Positions 7,951 through 14,249 of a stretch of DNA of 35,099 nucleotides are shown piece after piece. The notes under the pieces were generated by a model. The model was not told the DNA's origin, ran no database searches, and saw only the letters and a list, made by a program, of their open reading frames with translations. Numbering within the stretch: position 1 is the first letter of the stretch; the number at the start of each line of letters is the position of its first letter. This DNA is from Candidatus Woesearchaeota archaeon (lineage in GTDB: Archaea > Nanobdellota > Nanobdellia > Woesearchaeales > UBA12501): positions 1-35,099 of the forward strand of contig JACPCA010000007.1 of assembly GCA_016180035.1 (NCBI GenBank), written 5' to 3'. The translations under genes were made by a program, and so were the position numbers.

Positions 7951-8940
7951 TTACGCAATAAACCAACTTCCCTGATAGAACACCACATCAATCTTGTCGC
8001 CAACTTTTTTTGCATCGTTCATCTGCCCCTTGACTGCTGCGGGCTGGTATGTTTCTGGATCAAGAATTTCGACGGCAGGGCTTGTTTTTGTTATCTCCGC
8101 AGTGTGCTTGGGGAGGACAAGAGGAGTTTCGCTGCGAAGGTCGATGGTTCCGTTCTTCTGATGCTGGAGGTCGTACCCTACGATTGCCTTTCCTATCCGC
8201 ACGACGCGGTACATCTTTTCTTTAACGACGATGACATCGCCTCGGGCAAAGCCCGGCAGGGTCAGCACGGTCGTCATCCGGTAGATATCCTTGCTTTTCT
8301 GGTGGTCGCGCCCGTGGATGTGGCCGGTTGTCTTCAACATCCCGCCAAAACGGCGCTGGAGCCGCTGGGCAATGAATGGCGTTGCACGCTGGGAGCTGAG
8401 ATAGAAATCAATGCCGCTGGGAGATAACGCTTCTTTCGTCAGCAGGCGCCCTTTCGAGTTCCGGAGGATATCATCCCTGGCAGCAGTGATCGTTGCCTCG
8501 TCCGAATTGCGAAGCTGGAGGACGCTTTCGAAATAGTCTGTCCCTTCCCTGCCGCACTGCTGGCACATGGTCAGTTCGAGCTTGAAGGGAAGCACGGCGC
8601 TTCTGCCATCCCAGCTTGCCGTGAGCTGATGCTCCTCCATGGTCCCTGTCGCTGTCGGCCGGAGATGAGGGACAGCGAGCGTGATCGGGCTTTTCGATTG
8701 GATGATGGCTTTGATGTGCTTGAGCAAGACGTTGTTCAGCAAGCGTGATGCCACCATGGCCCGTCCAGAATAGTATCTCTTGCAGCCGGTGCAGTATTTG
8801 ATGAGGATCTCTTTCTTCAACATCGCGTCTGGAAGCCCTTGCTGCTGGCATTGCTGGCAAAGATCACCGGTCGCGTTGCCAGCTCCGCATTTGGGGCAGA
8901 AGCGCCGCCGTTCTCGTTGTGGTGTTTTTGTCGTGGCCAT
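7951..8940 (-). CDS. nmd3: NMD3 family protein (large-subunit biogenesis factor)
   Basis: 329 residues. An N-terminal zinc-binding part has repeated CxxC pairs (FCPKCGAG, CQQCQQQG, YCTGCKRYYSG, MCQQCGREG). Further features match archaeal NMD3, including GIDFYLSSQRATPFIAQRLQRRFGG cut by conserved positions and the OB-like end ILDPETYQPA. Eukaryotic NMD3 is the 60S export adaptor; the archaeal protein probably acts in large-subunit maturation. The ATG at 8940 is 33 nt from a shared TATA box and opens directly on the zinc domain. An earlier in-frame ATG at 8967 would overlap the promoter. Confidence 0.88.
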   Translation of the reverse strand: MATTKTPQRERRRFCPKCGAGNATGDLCQQCQQQGLPDAMLKKEILIKYCTGCKRYYSGRAMVASRLLNNVLLKHIKAIIQSKSPITLAVPHLRPTATGTMEEHQLTASWDGRSAVLPFKLELTMCQQCGREGTDYFESVLQLRNSDEATITAARDDILRNSKGRLLTKEALSPSGIDFYLSSQRATPFIAQRLQRRFGGMLKTTGHIHGRDHQKSKDIYRMTTVLTLPGFARGDVIVVKEKMYRVVRIGKAIVGYDLQHQKNGTIDLRSETPLVLPKHTAEITKTSPAVEILDPETYQPAAVKGQMNDAKKVGDKIDVVFYQGSWFIA

Positions 8941-8968
8941 AATCTTATCACAGGAGCAAATACGCAAA

Positions 8969-8977
8969 CTTTATAAG
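8969..8977. promoter_or_regulatory. Shared bidirectional TATA box (nmd3 / signal peptidase)
   Basis: CTTTATAAG reads as a good box A on both strands. It is about 28 nt before the ATG at 9001 and about 33 nt before the ATG at 8940 on the opposite strand. No other TATA-like run is present in the 60-bp spacer. Confidence 0.7.
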
Positions 8978-9000
8978 CCTCCCATCGGCTCTTGCATGCC

Positions 9001-9597
9001 ATGAACAAGGAGGAGTTTAAAAAAGTATGCCAGCGCACATGGCATTTTCTATGGGAAGAGGACTCTTTTGCCAGCTGGCTGGTGAACATCCTCGTCGCCT
9101 TTGTCCTGATCAAGTTTATCGTCTATCCCGGATTAGGCCTTGCGCTTGGGACATCCTTCCCTGTCGTCGCCGTAATCTCCGGCAGCATGGAGCACGACGG
9201 CAATTTTGATGAATGGTGGCAAGAGCAAGCCTTGCTGTATAAGAGCTATGAGATCACCGAAACTGATTTTAAGGAGTACCCATTCCGGAACGGGTTTAAC
9301 AAAGGCGACATCATGGTGCTGCACGGCGTTCGAGAAGGCAGTGCACATCAGGGCGATGTGCTCGTGTTCCAGACATCCTTCAGGAAAGAGCCTATCATCC
9401 ACCGCATCGTGAACATCACGGCAAGAGAGGGAGAGTATCATTATCAAACAAAGGGAGATCATAATCCTGGCTCGTGGGATTTTGAAAAAGATGTCCCCGA
9501 CAGCGCCGTCCTTGGCAAGGCAGTCTTTAGAATCCCTCTTTTAGGGTACGTCAAGATCATTTTTGTCGAGCTGCTCAAGCTCCTGCATCTTGCATGA
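9001..9597 (+). CDS. Signal peptidase I, Sec11/archaeal type
   Basis: 198 residues. One N-terminal membrane helix (about 26-42) is followed by the catalytic serine in VISGSMEHD (Ser62) and the catalytic histidine in PIIHRIV (His134). The conserved acidic residue is in KGDHNPGSWD (Asp153). Ser plus His instead of Ser plus Lys is the ER/archaeal form. A C-terminal hydrophobic segment near 180-197 may be a second membrane anchor. The enzyme removes Sec signal peptides outside the membrane. The ATG at 9001 has the box A at 8969-8977 in the leaderless position. Confidence 0.92.
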   Translation: MNKEEFKKVCQRTWHFLWEEDSFASWLVNILVAFVLIKFIVYPGLGLALGTSFPVVAVISGSMEHDGNFDEWWQEQALLYKSYEITETDFKEYPFRNGFNKGDIMVLHGVREGSAHQGDVLVFQTSFRKEPIIHRIVNITAREGEYHYQTKGDHNPGSWDFEKDVPDSAVLGKAVFRIPLLGYVKIIFVELLKLLHLA

Positions 9598-9676
9598 TCA
9601 ATAATTGTCAGCCTCAAGGCATGTATACAACGTGCAAGCAAACGCTTAATCAAGAAGTATCGTTCAAGGTGACTCC

Positions 9677-9997
9677 ATGTTTTGTCCAACCTGTAAAAGC
9701 TTACTCGTTCCGAAGAAAATCGGGAAAGGGATGGTGATGGGCTGCTCCTGCGGCTACACTGCCGGAAGCAAATCAACCCTCATCGTGAAAGAGACGGTCA
9801 AGAAAGATCCCAAGGCCGCGGTTGATGTTGTTGACCAGGACAAGGGAGAGACGCTGCCATTGACCGACGCGAGCTGCCCGAAGTGCGGCAATGATAAAGC
9901 GTATTACTGGCTTATCCAGACGAGAGCATCCGACGAGCCAGAAACAAAGTTTCTGAGATGCGCGGCGTGCAAGCACACCTGGAGAGATTATAGTTAA
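9677..9997 (+). CDS. tfs: Transcription factor S (TFIIS-like RNA cleavage factor)
   Basis: 106 residues, typical archaeal length. The N-terminal zinc ribbon uses Cys3, Cys6, Cys23 and Cys25. The C-terminal TFIIS zinc ribbon uses Cys67, Cys70, Cys95 and Cys98. The acidic pair Asp86-Glu87 (in RASDEPETKF) enters the polymerase active site and stimulates RNA cleavage during backtracking. The final TWRDYS is conserved. It stands 79 nt after the signal peptidase gene with a weak GGTGA before the start. Confidence 0.96.
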   Translation: MFCPTCKSLLVPKKIGKGMVMGCSCGYTAGSKSTLIVKETVKKDPKAAVDVVDQDKGETLPLTDASCPKCGNDKAYYWLIQTRASDEPETKFLRCAACKHTWRDYS

Positions 9998-10028
9998 ATT
10001 TATATATCTCCGTTCTATACAGCTTGGC

Positions 10029-10268
10029 ATGGCTATTGAGATAGATGCGGTCTGGAAAGATGGAAAAATTCTTCCGTTAGACAATATCAGCTTAGACAAC
10101 AATACCCGAGTAACCATTCACCTCCCGGAGATTAACCGAGGAGAAAAAAAGAGCCTCGCCGGTGCATGGAAAGATTACAAAACAAAAGACGGAAAAAGTT
10201 TAGATGATGTTAAAAAAGAAATTTATGACAGCCGTAAGATTTCTACACGCAAAGAGACAAGGTTATGA
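10029..10268 (+). CDS. DUF104 (AF2212-like) antitoxin
   Basis: 79 residues beginning with the diagnostic IEIDAVWKDGKILPLDNISLD of the AF2212/DUF104 family. These are small antitoxins normally encoded with PIN-domain (VapC-type) RNases. The C-terminal half is charged (WKDYKTKDGK, DDVKKEIYDSR) and should bind the toxin. AATTTATATAT at about 9996-10006 provides a box A about 27 nt before the ATG. The stop overlaps, by ATGA, a start codon for a frame that reads like a PIN toxin but is soon broken. The antitoxin therefore appears orphaned. Confidence 0.85.
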   Translation: MAIEIDAVWKDGKILPLDNISLDNNTRVTIHLPEINRGEKKSLAGAWKDYKTKDGKSLDDVKKEIYDSRKISTRKETRL

Positions 10269-10401
10269 CGCGATGCCTCGATACTGACATTATTAGTAAC
10301 AAACAATGTTAGTAACAAACAATGAAAAGCATTTTTCAAGAATTCCTGGTTTGCAGATAGTGAGATGGGAATAGAGTTATTTTCTATTTGGGGGAATAAT
10401 A
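10265..10401 (+). pseudogene. Remnant of a PIN-domain (VapC-type) toxin
   Basis: The frame that overlaps the antitoxin stop by 4 nt begins MTRCLDTDIIS, the usual start of a PIN RNase (first catalytic Asp in LDTD). It then reaches a stop after 15 codons. The break coincides with a 16-bp tandem duplication (TTAGTAACAAACAATG at 10289-10304 and 10305-10320). Downstream, another frame contains FADSEMGIELFSIWGNN, vaguely like the ExxL region of PIN toxins, but no intact reading frame remains before the convergent gene at 10402. The identification rests on context and one motif. Confidence 0.5.
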
Positions 10402-11193
10402 TCATCCGTGGAGTACCCTATCAGCATCTTCAACAGAAAGCTCTCGCACTTGCGCTGCTTTTGCCGCATACCAGATCGTTCTTGTCCTTTCTGTCACGGT
10501 TGGCGGGATGCTTTCTTGGTGCGCAATGAAATGATACGCTGCCACCACATCAAGGTCCATGCTCACGACTGCTGCGTGGTTGCCCGGATGCTTTGCGGCA
10601 TAATCAAAGAGCGCAACAACAAGGGAAGCATCGGCTTCTGACGGGGATGTTTTTTTCGTTTGTGGAACAGAAGGAATGGCTTGATTGAAGCGATAAACTG
10701 GAAACGCTTGAAGAAGATGGCTGAATTCTGCAGCAACTCTGATAAGTTGGAGGACATTAGTCCGGTACTGCCCATCGGCATTGTCCTCCTCACCATCCTC
10801 CTTTAGTTGAAGCCTTGTTTTCACATCGGATCCATTCTCCTTGCTGTTTTCTCGCCTTTCCTGCCCTCTTCGCAAAGCATATCTTTGCCGATGAGGCAAT
10901 ACTCTCGCCATGTTCCTTCCTAAGTATCTTGCGCTGCCGCTAAATACGCCTAAAGCATTTTCGAGCTCTGCATGGATATAGGGGGTGACATAAAACGGGA
11001 AGCGGGAAAGGCTGTGCCTCATTTCAGCAAGCTCTTCGCGTGTACGCACCATATCGTCGGCAACGTGTAAAAGATCCGTTGCTTTTTGCAGCTCCCTTAC
11101 CCGGCGTGGAAGATCAGTGATGGCAAATACGTTTGCATCAAGAAATACAGCATCATAGCATGCTGCAATAGATTCAAGGTCAAATGGCGGCAT
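10402..11193 (-). CDS. PIN-domain-like protein
   Basis: 263 residues. The N-terminal AVFLDANVFAI carries the first PIN acidic residue. Near residues 190-230, SEADASLVVALFDYAAKH and VVSMDLDVVAAYHF supply the remaining acidic positions of a PIN ribonuclease fold. The middle (about 110-145) is a charged, probably disordered insertion (RRGQERRENSKENGSD). The start at 11193 is preferred because CTTTATAAGC, read on the minus strand at 11216-11226, lies 28 nt upstream. The protein is longer than VapC toxins and has no adjacent antitoxin. It may be a housekeeping RNA-processing nuclease; substrate unknown. Confidence 0.65.
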   Translation of the reverse strand: MPPFDLESIAACYDAVFLDANVFAITDLPRRVRELQKATDLLHVADDMVRTREELAEMRHSLSRFPFYVTPYIHAELENALGVFSGSARYLGRNMARVLPHRQRYALRRGQERRENSKENGSDVKTRLQLKEDGEEDNADGQYRTNVLQLIRVAAEFSHLLQAFPVYRFNQAIPSVPQTKKTSPSEADASLVVALFDYAAKHPGNHAAVVSMDLDVVAAYHFIAHQESIPPTVTERTRTIWYAAKAAQVRELSVEDADRVLHG

Positions 11194-11285
11194 TTTGCTA
11201 AGGAAAAAAAACAAAGCTTATAAAGATGTTGCATAACTGATTAGGGAGTACAAAAGAGGAAGAGATAAGAACTGTAGGGATTACC

Positions 11286-11546
11286 ATGGCAAGCTCCGAG
11301 ACTGACATTCACCGCTATATTCACAACAACCGGCTTTCCATCATCGCCAAGCCCAGCGCTCCCCGCACGGAGATTCTTGGACGGGATGAATCACGCAAGG
11401 CACTTCGCGTTGCCATCGCTGCGCCGCCGGATAAAGATAAGGCAAATGTGGAATTGATACGGTTTCTCAGCAAATTGTTAGGGAAGAGAGTTGGTATCGT
11501 GTCTGGCCGGACATCAAAGAAGAAAGTGGTGGAGATTGTTGAGTGA
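11286..11546 (+). CDS. DUF167/YggU family protein
   Basis: 86 residues with the family signature KPSAPRTEILGRDESRKALRVAIAAPPDKDKANVELI broken by normal variation, then LSKLLGKRVGIVSGRTSKKKVVEI. DUF167 proteins are small alpha/beta folds found in all domains of life and have no established biochemical role. There is no clear box A immediately upstream; TTATAAAG at 11219-11226 lies about 60 nt before the start. Confidence 0.85.
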   Translation: MASSETDIHRYIHNNRLSIIAKPSAPRTEILGRDESRKALRVAIAAPPDKDKANVELIRFLSKLLGKRVGIVSGRTSKKKVVEIVE

Positions 11547-11561
11547 TGCAATGAACAGCCC

Positions 11562-11717
11562 ATGAGCATATTTCCATTAAAGATCACTGCCCTGTCCATG
11601 AGCCTTGCCAGCGACGGCTACCACCAGCCAAACGAGAGATTCCGCTGGAGCCAAGCAGAGAAAGGCATCATGATGGTTGCGGCGTACTTCAGAAATTTAA
11701 GCTTGGCAGCGCAATAA
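11562..11717 (+). CDS. Possible 51-residue protein, unknown
   Basis: A short frame starts 16 nt after the DUF167 gene and reads MSIFPLKITALSMSLASDG at its start. It has no domain, signal peptide or evident Shine-Dalgarno. It could be a real downstream cistron, the remnant of a longer gene, or chance. It fills the only open space before the convergent gene at 11794. Confidence 0.25.
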   Translation: MSIFPLKITALSMSLASDGYHQPNERFRWSQAEKGIMMVAAYFRNLSLAAQ

Positions 11718-11793
11718 GATGCCTTCTTAATAATGCATTTTCTTCTGGAAGGATTCTGCTGTTTTTATTGAAGGATTACCAAAAACAAGCGCA

Positions 11794-12339
11794 TCATGCC
11801 AGCGCCTGCAGAACAGCATCAATCTGCTGCCGGAGATGCTCTGGAGAACCGTCGTTCGTGATTGTCGCGTCCGCCCTTGCTATCGGCCCAAGGCAGTTTG
11901 ACTTTTCGACCTCGTCCTTGTCGCGCGATTCTGCCTCCTGTTTCGCCAGCGGCCGTTCCTTGCGAGAGGCAAGCCGTGCATGGCGGAGCTCTCTGCTGGC
12001 ATGGACTGCCACCACCACCACGAGATCATTCAGCTCTTCCTTGAGATATTCGTACTCTTCAAGGCTCCGCATGCCGTCGATCACCACGTTTTTTCCCTTC
12101 GCTTCTGCCGCCTTGATCCGAGGCAAATTGAGAAGGGCAAAGGCATGCATGCCGTAGGTGTCGCGCAGCTCTTCCCGGACAAGCTTCTCGTTCTGCTCAT
12201 TCCTTGGCCAGCCTTTTTTTTTCAGCTCTTCATCAACAGCATCGCCAAATCGGATGCGGGCAAAGCCTTTCTTTTCGAGAATCTCTGCTGCCGTGCTTTT
12301 TCCGCTGCCGGGAAGCCCGACGAGGGCGATGGTGGCCAT
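11794..12339 (-). CDS. P-loop nucleoside/nucleotide kinase-like protein (UPF0200-like)
   Basis: 181 residues with the Walker A loop GLPGSGKS at 8-15 and RFGDAVDEELKKKG near 28-41, the typical second motif of the archaeal UPF0200 family. VVIDGMRSLEEYEYLK near 84-99 supplies the Walker B-like acidic residue. A lid-like stretch rich in Arg and Lys (RHARLASRKERP) follows. Members resemble adenylate and dephospho-CoA kinases, but the substrate is not established. A box A (TTTTATATAA on the minus strand, about 12361-12370) lies about 27 nt before the ATG. Confidence 0.8.
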   Translation of the reverse strand: MATIALVGLPGSGKSTAAEILEKKGFARIRFGDAVDEELKKKGWPRNEQNEKLVREELRDTYGMHAFALLNLPRIKAAEAKGKNVVIDGMRSLEEYEYLKEELNDLVVVVAVHASRELRHARLASRKERPLAKQEAESRDKDEVEKSNCLGPIARADATITNDGSPEHLRQQIDAVLQALA

Positions 12340-12408
12340 GGTAACGGAGAATGTTCTTGATTATATAAAAGCTTCTTATCATTATCAAATAGTGGACAAG
12401 CGCAGAAA

Positions 12409-12421
12409 GAAAATTTATAAG
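12409..12421 (+). promoter_or_regulatory. Plus-strand TATA box pointing into the 3' end of a minus-strand gene
   Basis: AAATTTATAAGAA lies 27 nt before an ATG at 12443, the geometry of other promoters in this window. The frame it opens is only 18 codons long. The transcript would be antisense to the membrane-protein gene at 12464-12847. Confidence 0.4.
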
Positions 12422-12463
12422 AATACAGGGCTTTGTTAGCTTATGAACCCCGATTGTAATGCT

Positions 12464-12847
12464 CTATTTCTTAATCAGATTATCAATCTCTTTTTCTAAT
12501 CGTTGAAAAGCGCTTTTCATCTCACTCTCCATCCTTCCAACAGATGTTTTGACCTCTCCTATTTCTCTGTCCATACCATACACCTTCGTTTTTAGAGGAT
12601 TAAGATACACTTTCCAGATAGTAAACGCACCACCAAGACCAGTTAAGACAAACTGCCAGAACGCAGGAATTGTGGTGACAAGCTCATCTATCGGGTCATC
12701 AGTGGCTAAAGCAAAGACCAAGAAAAATATCATGAGAACCATAAAAAATACAGAGAACCCATACATCTTCTCTTTTTTCTTAGAAATATAATAAAAGAGG
12801 AGTGCACAGCCGAGCGATATAAAATATAAGACAAGATAAACACCCAT
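12464..12847 (-). CDS. Small membrane protein with C-terminal coiled coil
   Basis: 127 residues. Hydrophobic segments at about 3-20, 28-48 and 60-82 are followed by a charged heptad-like tail (about 90-127; REIGEVKTSVGRMESEMKSAFQRL, shown here across conserved positions) likely to form a coiled coil in the cytoplasm. A Shine-Dalgarno GAGGTG lies about 9 nt before the ATG, so this gene has a leader. No known family is recognised. The terminal layout resembles membrane anchors that oligomerise through the tail. Confidence 0.65.
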   Translation of the reverse strand: MGVYLVLYFISLGCALLFYYISKKKEKMYGFSVFFMVLMIFFLVFALATDDPIDELVTTIPAFWQFVLTGLGGAFTIWKVYLNPLKTKVYGMDREIGEVKTSVGRMESEMKSAFQRLEKEIDNLIKK

Positions 12848-12942
12848 TTAGGCACCTCTTTCTATTCTGTAAGATATACAGTAATAAAAAGGTTGTCATT
12901 AGTTTATAAATCGAACGCTTTCTTTCTCAATCAAACCACAGA

Positions 12943-13245
12943 CGTTATTGAAAAGTTCTCGCTTCGCTCGCCAGCGCCTTCAAAACTCTGGATGTGAGTT
13001 TGATGGCGCTGCGTCCCCGGATGGGGCGCTCAAAAATCTCTGGATTTTTGGCGTCTCGCAAGGAGAAACAGAAAATCTTGGGGATTTTCTTAGTTGCGCT
13101 CGCTTTGCTCGGCAACAACAGGAAATTTTTTGATTTCCTTAGTTGCGCTCGGCTAACGCCTCGGCAACCAGCCCCCTGCAACGCGCCCGAAAGCGAGTAT
13201 CGGGGGAGTTTCGACCTTATGACGCTGGGGCACTTTTCAATAACG
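12943..13245 (+). repeat. Structured repeat element, family 3, copy A
   Basis: About 300 bp between a perfect 14-bp inverted repeat (CGTTATTGAAAAGT at 12943-12956 and its complement at 13232-13245). It is filled with hairpins: 12972-13010 (CAGCGCC...GGCGCTG), 13027-13055 (around AAAAATC/GATTTTT), 13071-13090, and two GTTGC...GGCAAC stems around 13094-13167. CCCCC/GGGGG at 13172-13176 and 13202-13206 encloses an AACGCGCCCGAAAGCGAG-type loop. The last two blocks recur, inverted, at 33005-33153. No convincing coding frame is present. It sits between the membrane-protein gene and thyA. Confidence 0.75.
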
Positions 13246-13301
13246 CCGTTTTTCAGCAAAATATATAAATCATCAGCCAAGCTTGCTGGTCGGGGGTCCT
13301 G

Positions 13302-14165
13302 ATGAAAGAATACCTTGACATCGTGCGGTATGTTCTGGAGAACGGCCAGCGGAAGGTCAACCGGACTGGCGTGGCAGCGCTGAGCTGCTTTGCCTACTTC
13401 TACAAGGTAGACCTCCAGAAAGGATATCCTCTTCTGACGACAAAAAAGATGTATTTCAACTCCATGCTCCATGAATTGCTATGGTATCTGAAAGGAGAAG
13501 CGGATATCAAGAGCCTGCGCAAGGTCACGAAGATATGGGATGCATGGGCTGATGCAGAAGGGCGGCTGGAGACGGCGTACGGCCGCTTTTGGAGAAGGTA
13601 CCCCTGCCCGGAGTCTGGCGTTGATGGAGAAAAATGGGGAAGCAAGTGGAAAACGCGCGATCCGGAAACAGGCCAGCTCGTCTTTGACCAGATCAAGTAC
13701 GTCATTGACACGCTGAAAGAGGTCAAGGCAAATCCGGAAACGAGAAACCTGCGCAGGATGGTCGTGGTTGCATGGCATCCGGGCAATGCTGCAGAGAGCA
13801 AGCTGCCGCCGTGCCACTACACGTTCTGCTTTAACGTGATCGGCAACAAGCTCAACTGCCACCTCACCCAGAGGTCAGCAGACCTTGCTCTTGGCGTGCC
13901 ATTCAATCTTGCCTGCTATGCCCTCCTCACCATGATCATCGCGCGGATCACCGGTTTCGAGCCGGGGGAGTTCGGCCACACTCTCATCGACGCGCACATT
14001 TACGAGAATCACATCGAAGGCTTGAAAGAGCAGCTCCTGCGTCAGCCAAGACAGCTTCCCACGATCCGGTTTCCAGACAAGCCTCTTGAAGAGCTGCGCT
14101 TCGAGGATTTTGTGCTGGAGGGCTATGATCCGCACCCCAGCATCAAGTTTGATGTCGCGGTGTGA
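13302..14165 (+). CDS. thyA: Thymidylate synthase (ThyA type)
   Basis: 287 residues. It converts dUMP to dTMP using methylene-tetrahydrofolate as carbon donor and reductant. Visible family motifs are RTGVAALSCF near 21-30, GYPLLTTKKMYF at 41-52, and the nucleophile Cys171 in LPPCHYTFCF. RRMVVVAWHPGN precedes it, and LTQRSADLALGVPFNL and DAHIYENHIEGL close the site. A WGSKWKTRDPETG insertion makes it slightly longer than the bacterial enzyme. TATATAAAT at 13261-13269 and GGGGGT just before the ATG give it its own promoter and ribosome-binding site. It is followed, 84 nt on, by the DHFR-SHMT fusion that recycles its folate product. Confidence 0.96.
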   Translation: MKEYLDIVRYVLENGQRKVNRTGVAALSCFAYFYKVDLQKGYPLLTTKKMYFNSMLHELLWYLKGEADIKSLRKVTKIWDAWADAEGRLETAYGRFWRRYPCPESGVDGEKWGSKWKTRDPETGQLVFDQIKYVIDTLKEVKANPETRNLRRMVVVAWHPGNAAESKLPPCHYTFCFNVIGNKLNCHLTQRSADLALGVPFNLACYALLTMIIARITGFEPGEFGHTLIDAHIYENHIEGLKEQLLRQPRQLPTIRFPDKPLEELRFEDFVLEGYDPHPSIKFDVAV

Positions 14166-14249
14166 ATGAAAGAAGTTGCTGTTGAAGTAGAGAGCATGGC
14201 TGGTTAAGCAACAATTTGGAGAGCATACAACCGATTTGAAAACAACACC

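Noticed and set aside
10402-11193. The minus-strand PIN protein as the toxin partner of the DUF104 antitoxin
   Set aside because: It is on the opposite strand, much longer than VapC toxins, and has its own promoter; a toxin-like frame overlaps the antitoxin directly.
12945-13472. A 175-codon minus-strand frame across the family 3 repeat
   Set aside because: It runs through hairpins and into the 5' end of thyA, and the matching part at 33005-33153 conserves paired bases with indels, not a protein frame.
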